64,000 nucleotides of DNA, taken from Mannheimia varigena (GTDB lineage: Bacteria; Pseudomonadota; Gammaproteobacteria; Enterobacterales; Pasteurellaceae). Shown one piece after another: positions 51,225 through 59,432 of this stretch; within the stretch, counting starts at the first letter, position 1, and the number at the start of each line of letters is the position of its first letter. Below the pieces are notes generated by a model. It searched no databases, had not been told where the DNA came from, and saw only the letters and a program-made list of their open reading frames with translations. Location of the stretch: contig NZ_CP016226.1 in assembly GCF_013377235.1 (NCBI RefSeq), forward strand, positions 1,860,001 to 1,924,000. Direction: 5' to 3'. Both the position numbers and the translations under genes were made by a program.

Positions 51225-52301
51225 ATGGTGGCGGAGTTTCAACGGAAAATTATCCATATTGATATGGATTGTTTCTATGCAGCGATAGAAATGCGGGATA
51301 ATCCTTCGTTAGTGGGCAAGCTTGTCGCAGTGGGCGGTCGAGCTAATCAGCGTGGCGTGCTGACTACCTGCAATTACGAAGCCCGAAAATTTGGCTTACG
51401 CAGTGCAATGCCGACCGCAACCGCCCTAAAAAAATGCCCGAATTTGGTGTTGCTGCCGGTGAATATGCCACTTTATAAAGCGGTTTCGGCACAAATCCAT
51501 GAAATTTTTTATCGCTACACGCCGATTATTGAGGCTCTTTCTCTTGATGAAGCCTATTTAGATGTGACGGATTGCGAGCTTTACTCCGGTTCGGCGACTT
51601 GGATTGCACAGGCTATTCGCAATGATATTTGGCAGGAATTGAAATTAACTGCCTCGGCTGGCGTTGCTCCGCTAAAATTTTTGGCGAAGATCGCCTCAGA
51701 TCAAAACAAGCCAAACGGGCAGTTTGTGATTACGCCTGATGAGGTGCAAACTTTTGTGAAAAATCTACCGCTTGCAAAAATTCCTGGTGTGGGCAAAGTG
51801 ACGAATGAGAAGCTACACAAGCTGGGGCTGGAAACCTGTGGTGATGTACAAAACGCTGAGCAGGCGTTGATTTATCGGGAATTTGGCAAATTCGGGCAGC
51901 GGCTTTGGGACTTCTGCCACGGTATTGATGAGCGGAAAATTGAGCCGTTTCGCCCTCGAAAATCGCTCGCGGTAGAAAATACCTTGCTTGATGATATTTC
52001 TACCTTTGAAGAGGCTCAACAGATTATCGCCGATTTATTCGATAAATTGATGTTTCGCCTTGAGCGAAGCGGTGCGGAAATGCCGTTGAGCGAGTTTAAA
52101 AAATTAGGCATTAAATTAAAATTTGACGATTTCAGCCAAACCACTCTTGAGAGGACAACAGACGGCTTGAGTTACGCACGTTTTGAAACGCTTTTGCAGC
52201 AAATTTTTGTTAGACGAAATGAACGAAAAATAAGATTGATTGGTCTAACAGTTCACTTTCCTGAGAAAAAAGTAAATCATCAGTTAAATTTATGGGAATA
52301 A
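51225..52301 (+). CDS. dinB: DNA polymerase IV
   Basis: Y-family translesion polymerase, about 358 residues. Catalytic carboxylates lie in HIDMDCFYAAIE and SLDEAYLDVT; the helix-hairpin-helix segment is IPGVGKVTNEKL. ATG at 51225 is preferred (GTG at 51228 and TTG at 51207 are alternatives). GAGG at about 51209 is rather far. An uptake signal (GCAAGCGGTCG... AAATTTTGCAAAT) overlaps the ribosome site and start. Confidence 0.93.
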   Translation: MVAEFQRKIIHIDMDCFYAAIEMRDNPSLVGKLVAVGGRANQRGVLTTCNYEARKFGLRSAMPTATALKKCPNLVLLPVNMPLYKAVSAQIHEIFYRYTPIIEALSLDEAYLDVTDCELYSGSATWIAQAIRNDIWQELKLTASAGVAPLKFLAKIASDQNKPNGQFVITPDEVQTFVKNLPLAKIPGVGKVTNEKLHKLGLETCGDVQNAEQALIYREFGKFGQRLWDFCHGIDERKIEPFRPRKSLAVENTLLDDISTFEEAQQIIADLFDKLMFRLERSGAEMPLSEFKKLGIKLKFDDFSQTTLERTTDGLSYARFETLLQQIFVRRNERKIRLIGLTVHFPEKKVNHQLNLWE

Positions 52302-52389
52302 TTGTGAACAATTGCTTGAAATTGCTGACAAAATCATTATCTTAGGTAAGCAATTATTGCATTATTTATTTTTGGAGATTTACAACATT

Positions 52390-53259
52390 ATGGCAAAACG
52401 TGTCATTCTATTTTTATTAACAAACTTAGCAATTACCTTTGTTTTAGGGATTGTGCTGAACATTATTTTTAATGCAACGGGCATTCAAGGGCAAAGTGTT
52501 GGTGGCATCCTGATCCTTTCTTTAGTATTTGGTTTTTCAGGCTCATTGATCTCTTTATTTCTATCTAAATCAATGGCGTTACGCTCTGTTGGTGCTGAGG
52601 TAATCAAAGAACCACGTAACCAAGCCGAGAAATGGTTATTTAATACTGTTCAACGTCAATCACAACAAGCGAATATTCCAATGCCGGATATTGCAATTTA
52701 TCACTCAGCAGATGTGAATGCTTTTGCAACAGGGGCGACTAAAAATAATTCACTTGTTGCGGTAAGTACCGGTTTACTGAATTCTATGACAGAAGATGAG
52801 GCTGAGGCTGTTGTTGCACATGAAATAGCCCATATTGCAAATGGTGATATGGTAACAATGACGCTTTTACAAGGTGTATTAAATACTTTCGTAATTTTCT
52901 TGGCGCGTATTATTTCCACAATGGCGGCAAGCTCTCGTGACAGTAACGGTAATTCAAGCACCAACACTTTAGTGTTCTGGGTGGTGGACATTGCTCTACA
53001 AATGGTATTTGGAGTGTTAGCGACTATGATCGCAATGTGGTTCTCTCGCCATCGTGAGTTCCGTGCTGATGCAGGTTCCGCACAATTAGTGGGTAAAGAG
53101 AAAATGATTGCGGCTTTACAACGTTTACAACGCATTCACGAGCCACAAGAGTTACATGGTTCTCTTGCCGCGTTTATGATTAATGGTGCACGTAGTAAAG
53201 AATTATTTATGAGTCACCCACCATTAGAAAAACGTATTGAGGCGTTAAGAGGCTTATAA
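52390..53259 (+). CDS. htpX: Membrane zinc metalloprotease HtpX
   Basis: 289-residue M48 protease; two N-terminal membrane helices, the zinc site HEIAH (His144-Glu145-His148), the third ligand Glu in the REFRADAGSA segment, and two further hydrophobic helices in between. It takes part in membrane-protein quality control with FtsH. ATG at 52390 matches the family (MAKRVILFLLTNLAI). A CTTGAA at 52315-52320 resembles a heat-shock sigma -35, but the -10 match is weak. Confidence 0.94.
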   Translation: MAKRVILFLLTNLAITFVLGIVLNIIFNATGIQGQSVGGILILSLVFGFSGSLISLFLSKSMALRSVGAEVIKEPRNQAEKWLFNTVQRQSQQANIPMPDIAIYHSADVNAFATGATKNNSLVAVSTGLLNSMTEDEAEAVVAHEIAHIANGDMVTMTLLQGVLNTFVIFLARIISTMAASSRDSNGNSSTNTLVFWVVDIALQMVFGVLATMIAMWFSRHREFRADAGSAQLVGKEKMIAALQRLQRIHEPQELHGSLAAFMINGARSKELFMSHPPLEKRIEALRGL

Positions 53260-53267
53260 TTAAATAC

Positions 53268-53314
53268 AAGCGGTTGTTTTTGGTAAAAAATTTACTAAAA
53301 ATAACCGCTTTGTG
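53268..53314. terminator. Inverted uptake-signal hairpin between htpX and the DedA gene
   Basis: ACAAGCGGTTGTTTTTGGTAAA-like left arm (from 53268) pairs imperfectly with a TTTACTAAAAATAACCGCTT-like right arm. Confidence 0.65.
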
Positions 53315-53316
53315 CT

Positions 53317-53808
53317 TTATAAAACATACTTCAAAACAGGATAGAGTGTTGCCAATAGAAAGAGGTATCGCAATAGCTTGCCAATTATAATCAATATAAT
53401 GCTTTGCCAAGGGTTGAATCTGAGCCAGCCTGCGATGCCGCAGAAAATATCGCCAACAATGGGGAGCCAACTAAAAAGCAAGACTAAAATGCCATATTTT
53501 TTACTTTTTTCTAATGCCCATTGTGTATAGCTACTATCTGATTTTTTCGGATGAGGCACTAATAAGCCCATTGCATAAGTAATTAAGCTACCCAAGCTAT
53601 TTCCTAAAGTGGCAACAATTACCAGAGTAGTTAGCGAAGAAGTTAGCGTTATATTTGTAACGAAATGTTGGCTTGCAAGAGCAGTAAAAATAATTTCAGA
53701 ATTTCCGGGTAATAATGTTGAACTGAGCAGTCCACTAAAAAACATCGTCATGAGTTGGTTTTGCTCAGAGGAGAATAAGCTGAAAAGTGAAGTAAGATAA
53801 TCTGTCAT
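53317..53808 (-). CDS. DedA/YqaA-family membrane protein
   Basis: 163 residues, four to five hydrophobic segments, with the SNARE-associated (DedA) features SSTLLPGNSEIIFTAL (acidic residue after PG) and LLFSWLPIVGDIFCGIAGWLR (conserved Pro, Gly-Asp and Arg, cited here by SWLPIVGDIFCGIAGW). YqaA-type members are shorter than classical DedA. Related proteins affect membrane lipid flipping and envelope integrity; the substrate here is unknown. Confidence 0.85.
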   Translation of the reverse strand: MTDYLTSLFSLFSSEQNQLMTMFFSGLLSSTLLPGNSEIIFTALASQHFVTNITLTSSLTTLVIVATLGNSLGSLITYAMGLLVPHPKKSDSSYTQWALEKSKKYGILVLLFSWLPIVGDIFCGIAGWLRFNPWQSIILIIIGKLLRYLFLLATLYPVLKYVL

Positions 53809-53877
53809 AAATTTATTGTTAATTTGTTAAAATTTTGTTTGTTGAAATTTGATTAAATGTTGTACTTTAAAGGGATT

Positions 53878-53891
53878 TTGTTCTACATCAA
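53878..53891 (+). promoter_or_regulatory. FNR box upstream of focA
   Basis: TTGTTCTACATCAA matches TTGAT-N4-ATCAA at 9 of 10 positions. A GATTAT -10 (53914-53919) sits where a class II FNR promoter needs it (site centre 41.5 bp before the predicted start at 53926). Confidence 0.75.
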
Positions 53892-54007
53892 AAAAAAGGG
53901 TGGAAATCCTTCTGATTATGTAAGAATTTATTTAAAGATGAAACGAAGAGGTCTATAATTCCTTCAAAATATATCGGTTTTTCAATTCTCATTTTTAAGG
54001 TTGTCTG

Positions 54008-54832
54008 ATGTTTTCTCCTGCTGAAATGGCAAAAATCGCAGAAGATGGTGCGGTTTATAAAGCAACAAAAAATCAATTATATTCCTTTCTCTCTGCCATT
54101 ACCGCAGGTGGTTTTATTGCAATAGCTTTTGTATTTTATACCACAACCCAAGTGGGTGCGAGTGAAATGCCTTGGGGTGTCGCCAAATTAATCGGCGGTT
54201 TGGTTTTCTCGCTTGGCGTTATTATGTGTGTGGTATTTGGGGCAGAATTGTTTACCTCCTCAACCCTTACCATTGTTGCCCGAGCCAGTAAAAGAATTAA
54301 CTGGCTACAAATGTTTAAAAACTGGGTAGTAGTTTATTTTGGTAACTTTATCGGTGCAATTTCAATTGTGTTGCTTGTTTGGTTTAGCGGTCAGATTATG
54401 GCGGCTAAAGGGCAATGGGGCTTGGTTATTTTAAATACGGCACAGCATAAAATTCATCACGCCTGGTTTGAAGCATTCTGTTTAGGCATTTTCTGTAACA
54501 TTATGGTGTGTATTGCCGTTTGGATGTCTTATGCAGGTAAAAGCCTAACCGATAAAGCCTTTATTATGATGTTGCCAATTGCAATGTTCGTTGCATCAGG
54601 TTTTGAACACTGTGTGGCGAATATGTTTATGATTCCAATGGGAATTGCAATTTCTCATTTTGCAAGTCCAGAATTTTGGGCTGCAATTAATGTTGATCCT
54701 GCACAATTTGCGGATTTAGATTTATACCATTTTGTATTTAAGAACCTTATTCCTGCTACATTAGGCAATATTGTCGGTGGAGTTTTTTTCATCGGCTTAA
54801 TGCAATGGTTCTTATATATTAGAAAGCACTAA
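54008..54832 (+). CDS. focA: Formate channel FocA
   Basis: 274-residue FNT-family pentameric channel for formate, with six membrane helices. Family motifs: FLSAITAGGFIAIAFVF and GNIVGGVFFIG, plus the central-pore FEHCVANMF with the conserved His. It exports the formate made by PflB and can re-import it at low pH. Followed after 89 bases by pflB, with an uptake signal in the gap. Confidence 0.95.
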   Translation: MFSPAEMAKIAEDGAVYKATKNQLYSFLSAITAGGFIAIAFVFYTTTQVGASEMPWGVAKLIGGLVFSLGVIMCVVFGAELFTSSTLTIVARASKRINWLQMFKNWVVVYFGNFIGAISIVLLVWFSGQIMAAKGQWGLVILNTAQHKIHHAWFEAFCLGIFCNIMVCIAVWMSYAGKSLTDKAFIMMLPIAMFVASGFEHCVANMFMIPMGIAISHFASPEFWAAINVDPAQFADLDLYHFVFKNLIPATLGNIVGGVFFIGLMQWFLYIRKH

Positions 54833-54921
54833 GATTTTAGAATCAAGCGGTCAAATTTTTGCAAAATTTTACCAAAAATTAACTGCTTTTCGTTTTAACT
54901 TACTAACATAGAGGACTTAAA

Positions 54922-57246
54922 ATGACTCAATTAACAGACGCTCAACAAAAAGCGTGGGAAGGTTTTGCCGCTGGCGATTGGCAAACTGAAGTAAATGTGC
55001 GTGATTTTATCCAAAAAAACTACACACCTTATGAGGGTGATGAGTCTTTCCTAGCTGAAGTAACACCTGCAACAAGCAAATTGTGGGCAGATGTAATGGA
55101 AATGATTAAAGTAGAAAATAAAACGCACGAACCGTACGATATTGATTGTGATACTCCATCAACCATTACTTCACACGCTCCGGGTTATATTGATAAATCA
55201 TTAGAAAAAATTGTGGGTCTTCAAACTGATGCGCCATTAAAACGTGCAATTATGCCTTTTGGTGGTATCAATATGGTGAAAGGCTCTTGTAAAGTGTATC
55301 GTCGTGAATTAAAACCTGAAGTAGAGCAAATTTTTACTGAATACCGCAAAACTCACAACCAAGGTGTATTTGACGTTTACACCCCGGATATTTTACGTTG
55401 CCGTAAATCGGGTGTAATTACCGGCTTACCAGACGCTTACGGTCGTGGCCGTATTATCGGTGACTACCGTCGTATGGCTCTTTACGGTGCAGATTTCTTA
55501 ATGAAAGACAAACAACGTCAGTTTGCTTCATTACAAGCTCGTTTAGAATCCGGTGAAGATATTCAAGCCACTATTCAACTGCGTGAAGAAATTGCCGAGC
55601 AGCACCGTGCATTAGGCAAAATGAAAGAGATGGCAGCAAGCTACGGTTTTGATATTTCTAAACCGGCAAGTAACGCACAAGAAGCGGTGCAATGGACTTA
55701 TTTTGCTTACCTTGCAGCAGTTAAATCGCAAAACGGTGCAGCAATGTCGTTCGGTCGTGTTTCTTCATTCTTAGATATTTACATTGAACGTGACTTAAAA
55801 GCAGGCAAAATTACCGAACAAGAAGCGCAAGAGTTGATTGACCACTTAGTAATGAAGTTACGTATGGTGCGTTTCTTACGTACACCAGAATACGATCAAT
55901 TATTCTCAGGTGACCCAATGTGGGCAACTGAAACCTTAGCTGGTATGGGTTTAGATGGTCGTACATTAGTAACGAAAAACAGCTTCCGTATTTTACACAC
56001 TCTTTACACAATGGGCCCATCGCCAGAACCAAACTTAACGATTTTATGGTCTGAGCAATTACCGGAAGGCTTCAAACGTTATTGTGCGAAAGTGTCTATC
56101 GACACATCATCAGTACAATACGAAAATGATGACTTAATGCGTCCAGATTTCCAAAACGATGACTATGCGATTGCGTGCTGCGTATCACCGATGATCGTAG
56201 GTAAAATGATGCAATTCTTCGGTGCTCGTGCAAACTTAGCGAAAACCTTATTATACGCAATCAATGGTGGTGTGGACGAGAAATCAGGTGACCAAGTTGG
56301 TCCGAAAACAGAAGCAATCACAAGCGAATATTTAGATTACGATGATGTAATGACACGCTTAGACAGCTTTATGGACTGGTTAGCAACACAATACGTTACT
56401 GCATTAAATATCATTCACTTTATGCACGATAAATATGCGTATGAAGCAGCATTGATGGCACTGCACGATCGTGATGTATTCCGCACAATGGCGTGTGGTA
56501 TCGCAGGCTTATCTGTAGCGGCAGACTCACTTTCAGCCATTAAATATGCGAAAGTAAAACCAATCCGCAGTGATATTGAGATCAAAAACAAAGCAGGCGA
56601 AGTGGTTGGTGTAGCGAAAAATGTAGCAACCGACTTCGAGATTGAAGGCGAATATCCACAATTTGGTAACAACGACAACCGTGTGGATGAAATTGCTGTT
56701 GATTTAGTCGAACGTTTTATGAAGAAAATTCAAAAACTCAAAACTTACCGCAACGCAACGCCAACTCAGTCTGTTCTTACTATTACATCTAACGTGGTTT
56801 ACGGTAAGAAAACAGGTAATACACCAGATGGTCGCCGCTCAGGTGCTCCATTCGGACCGGGTGCGAACCCAATGCACGGACGTGACCAAAAAGGTGCGGT
56901 AGCGTCATTAACTTCTGTGGCTAAATTGCCATTTGCCTACGCAAAAGACGGTATTTCTTACACCTTCTCTATCGTGCCAAATGCGTTAGGTAAAGATTAT
57001 GAAGCACAAAAACGTAACCTTGCGGGCTTAATGGATGGCTACTTCCACCACGAAGCAACAGTAGAGGGTGGTCAGCACTTAAACGTAAACGTGTTAAACC
57101 GTGATACGCTATTAGATGCGGTAGAGCACCCAGAGAAATATCCACAATTAACCATTCGTGTGTCAGGCTATGCGGTGCGTTTCAACTCACTCACCAAAGA
57201 GCAACAAATGGACGTAATTACCCGTACTTTTACTGAAAGTATGTAA
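54922..57246 (+). CDS. pflB: Pyruvate formate-lyase
   Basis: 774-residue glycyl-radical enzyme splitting pyruvate and CoA into acetyl-CoA and formate. Active-site Cys-Cys is in AIACCVSPM; the radical glycine is in IRVSGYAVRF near the C terminus. AGAGGA precedes the ATG. Codon use is strongly biased, as expected for a highly expressed gene. Its activase gene lies about 1.4 kb downstream after an unrelated gene. Confidence 0.97.
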   Translation: MTQLTDAQQKAWEGFAAGDWQTEVNVRDFIQKNYTPYEGDESFLAEVTPATSKLWADVMEMIKVENKTHEPYDIDCDTPSTITSHAPGYIDKSLEKIVGLQTDAPLKRAIMPFGGINMVKGSCKVYRRELKPEVEQIFTEYRKTHNQGVFDVYTPDILRCRKSGVITGLPDAYGRGRIIGDYRRMALYGADFLMKDKQRQFASLQARLESGEDIQATIQLREEIAEQHRALGKMKEMAASYGFDISKPASNAQEAVQWTYFAYLAAVKSQNGAAMSFGRVSSFLDIYIERDLKAGKITEQEAQELIDHLVMKLRMVRFLRTPEYDQLFSGDPMWATETLAGMGLDGRTLVTKNSFRILHTLYTMGPSPEPNLTILWSEQLPEGFKRYCAKVSIDTSSVQYENDDLMRPDFQNDDYAIACCVSPMIVGKMMQFFGARANLAKTLLYAINGGVDEKSGDQVGPKTEAITSEYLDYDDVMTRLDSFMDWLATQYVTALNIIHFMHDKYAYEAALMALHDRDVFRTMACGIAGLSVAADSLSAIKYAKVKPIRSDIEIKNKAGEVVGVAKNVATDFEIEGEYPQFGNNDNRVDEIAVDLVERFMKKIQKLKTYRNATPTQSVLTITSNVVYGKKTGNTPDGRRSGAPFGPGANPMHGRDQKGAVASLTSVAKLPFAYAKDGISYTFSIVPNALGKDYEAQKRNLAGLMDGYFHHEATVEGGQHLNVNVLNRDTLLDAVEHPEKYPQLTIRVSGYAVRFNSLTKEQQMDVITRTFTESM

Positions 57247-57276
57247 TCTGAATTGGTAAATCTCTGATGAAAAAAG

Positions 57277-57310
57277 ACCGCTTGTAGGGCAACTTACAAG
57301 CGGTTTTGTT
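57277..57310 (+). terminator. Inverted uptake-signal terminator of pflB
   Basis: ACCGCTTGTA (57277-57286) and TACAAGCGGT (57295-57304) with an 8-base loop, followed by TTTGTTTTTG. Confidence 0.82.
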
Positions 57311-57404
57311 TTTGCTACATTTTGCATTTTCCTCCAAAAACCTTGAAGAATAGCGTATAATTCTAGTCTTCGATGACGATGTTATTTATTGCTGATAAGG
57401 ATTT

Positions 57405-58511
57405 ATGATTTACCAAAATTTTTCTGCCGAATTGGATTGGGCAACACTTCATTTAACCCGTACCCGTGCTGCTGTTGAGGCATTACCTGACCTTTCTCAC
57501 ATTCGTTTAGCGTGCAATATGCACCTAGACCTGAAAATGGCACCGCTGGTAAAAGGCTTGTTGGACAAAGGGGCGAAGGTGTTTTTAACCACTTGCAATC
57601 CAACCACGGTGCAAGATGATGTGGTCGCTTATTTGGTGGAACACGGAGCAGAAGCTCACGCTTGGCGAAATATGTCGAATGAAGAATGGCACGAGAGTTT
57701 CCAAAAAGCGATTGACTGGCAGCCGACCCATTTGTGCGAAATGGGTTCAGATTTAACCTCGCTCATTCACTCCAAAGGCTTACAAACCGGCGTGAAAGCA
57801 GGCTTGGAAGCGACCGGCTCGGGCGTGAATCGCTTAAATGGTTTGAAACCAAACTACCCGATTTTTAACTGGGACGACTTGCCAGTGAAAGAGGGCTTAC
57901 ACAACCGCCATATGGTCGGCTTAACTGCTTGGCACACCTTTTTCGACACCACCCACTTAACCCTGCACGAAAAAACCGTGGTGGTGATTGGTTATGGCTT
58001 AGTGGGGCAAGGCGTGGCGGCTTCGGCGAAAGCCTACGGCGGTAAAGTGATCATCGCGGAAATCGACAAAGCCCGTGCGTTACAAGCTCAATATGACGGC
58101 TGGCAGGTAATGCCACTGGCAGAAGCGGTGAAAATCGCCGATGTGATTGCAACAGCCACAGGAGCGAAAAACGTGCTGGGCGGCAAGCTGATCGAACAGG
58201 CAAAATCGGGCTTATTTATTCTGAATGTCGGCCACGTTGCCGAAGAGATTGACGTGCCATTCCTCAAACAGCACCCGATGAGCGAACCGATGCCGTATGT
58301 AAATGCTTACCAAGTTGGCGACAAAACCATTTACCTACTTGCAGACGGCTCAATGTTCAACCTCACCGCCGGCTACGGCGACAGCCTCAATGCGTTTGAC
58401 GTGACTTTGGCAGTGATGGCAAGCGGTATCGGGCATATTGTCGGCGAGGGCGAGAAAGCGGAGAAAGATGTTTATTTGTTGCCGCAAAAAGTATGGCAAG
58501 CGGTGTTATAG
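57405..58511 (+). CDS. Divergent adenosylhomocysteinase-like NAD-binding protein
   Basis: 368-residue homolog of S-adenosylhomocysteine hydrolase (normally 420-490 residues). Visible correspondences: TCNPTTVQDDVVAYL (canonical CNPLSTQDD), GLEATGSGVNRL (canonical EETTTG), the NAD-binding VVIGYGLVGQG, ATATGAKNVL and LNVGHVAEEIDV. The canonical K-x3-D-N segment reads VKEGLHNRH, so the catalytic-type Asp is His. It may act on a related nucleoside-homocysteine substrate or be non-hydrolytic. AAGGA precedes the ATG. It separates pflB from pflA; I recall no such gene at the H. influenzae pfl locus. Family firm, function open. Confidence 0.8.
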   Translation: MIYQNFSAELDWATLHLTRTRAAVEALPDLSHIRLACNMHLDLKMAPLVKGLLDKGAKVFLTTCNPTTVQDDVVAYLVEHGAEAHAWRNMSNEEWHESFQKAIDWQPTHLCEMGSDLTSLIHSKGLQTGVKAGLEATGSGVNRLNGLKPNYPIFNWDDLPVKEGLHNRHMVGLTAWHTFFDTTHLTLHEKTVVVIGYGLVGQGVAASAKAYGGKVIIAEIDKARALQAQYDGWQVMPLAEAVKIADVIATATGAKNVLGGKLIEQAKSGLFILNVGHVAEEIDVPFLKQHPMSEPMPYVNAYQVGDKTIYLLADGSMFNLTAGYGDSLNAFDVTLAVMASGIGHIVGEGEKAEKDVYLLPQKVWQAVL

Positions 58512-58532
58512 CAACGGCTAACTTTTAAATAC

Positions 58533-58561
58533 GTAGGGGCAAATTGTAATTTGCCCCTTAC
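58533..58561. repeat. Dispersed GTAGGGG palindrome
   Basis: GTAGGGGCAAATT and AATTTGCCCC-TTAC flank a short centre after the adenosylhomocysteinase-like gene; directly followed by an uptake signal (58560-58569). Confidence 0.75.
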
Positions 58562-58606
58562 AAGCGGTCAATTTTTAGAAAAATTTTACAAAATAGAAGG
58601 TTGTTT

Positions 58607-59344
58607 ATGTCTATTGCTCGTTATCACTCCTACGAATCTTGCGGTACGGTGGACGGCCCGGGGATTCGTTTTATTCTGTTCCTGCAAGGCTGCCTAATGC
58701 GTTGCAAATATTGCCACAACCGTGATACTTGGGATTTGGACGGTGGCAAGGAAATCAGCGTAGAAGATCTGATGAAAGAAGTCACCACTTACAAGCACTT
58801 TATGAAAGCAACAGGCGGCGGAGTGACGGCTTCAGGCGGTGAAGCGGTGCTGCAAATGGAATTTGTGCGAGATTGGTTCCGAGCTTGCAAAGCCGAGGGC
58901 ATCAACACCTGTTTAGACACCAACGGCTTTGTGCGTAACTATAGCCCTGTGGTTGATGAAATGCTGGAAGTGACCGACCTCGTGTTGCTTGATTTAAAAC
59001 AGCTGAATGATGAAATCCACCAAGATTTGATCGGCGTGTCTAACAAGCGAACGCTGGATTTTGCTCGTTATTTACACAAAATGAACAAGCCGACTTGGAT
59101 TCGCTATGTGGTCGTGCCGGGCTACACGGACGATGACGATTCCGCCCACCGTTTAGGGCAATTTATTCAAGGAATGGACAACATCGAAAAAGTCGAGTTG
59201 CTACCATACCACCGCCTCGGGGCTCACAAATGGGAAACCTTGGGCTACAAATATGAGCTGGACGGCGTGTTGCCGCCACCAAAAGAAGATTTAGAACGTA
59301 TCCAAAAAATCATTGAAAGTTACGGACATACAGTGAAATTCTAA
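58607..59344 (+). CDS. pflA: Pyruvate formate-lyase activating enzyme
   Basis: 245-residue radical SAM activase (E. coli 246) that abstracts hydrogen from the PflB glycine. Cluster motif GCLMRCKYCHNRDTWD with C-x3-C-x2-C; TGGGVTASGGEA is the SAM-binding region. ATG at 58607 behind AAGG is preferred over the upstream TTG. Confidence 0.95.
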   Translation: MSIARYHSYESCGTVDGPGIRFILFLQGCLMRCKYCHNRDTWDLDGGKEISVEDLMKEVTTYKHFMKATGGGVTASGGEAVLQMEFVRDWFRACKAEGINTCLDTNGFVRNYSPVVDEMLEVTDLVLLDLKQLNDEIHQDLIGVSNKRTLDFARYLHKMNKPTWIRYVVVPGYTDDDDSAHRLGQFIQGMDNIEKVELLPYHRLGAHKWETLGYKYELDGVLPPPKEDLERIQKIIESYGHTVKF

Positions 59345-59346
59345 TC

Positions 59347-59376
59347 TGTAGGGGCTAATTGCAATTAGCCCCTACA
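59347..59376. repeat. Dispersed GTAGGGG palindrome, perfect 30-bp copy
   Basis: TGTAGGGGCTAATTG and its exact reverse complement, 3 bases after the pflA stop; likely doubles as a terminator. Confidence 0.85.
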
Positions 59377-59390
59377 AAAACAATGATAAC

Positions 59391-59417
59391 AGGGACGGAA
59401 AATGTTTCGCTCCTACA
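59391..59417. repeat. Decayed copy of the GTAGGGG-type element
   Basis: AGGGACGGAAAATGTTTCGCTCCTACA keeps the right edge and partial pairing (described by its ends AGGGACG and CGCTCCTACA). Lies next to the perfect copy, before prlC. Confidence 0.4.
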
Positions 59418-59432
59418 ACGTGAGGAAAAATA

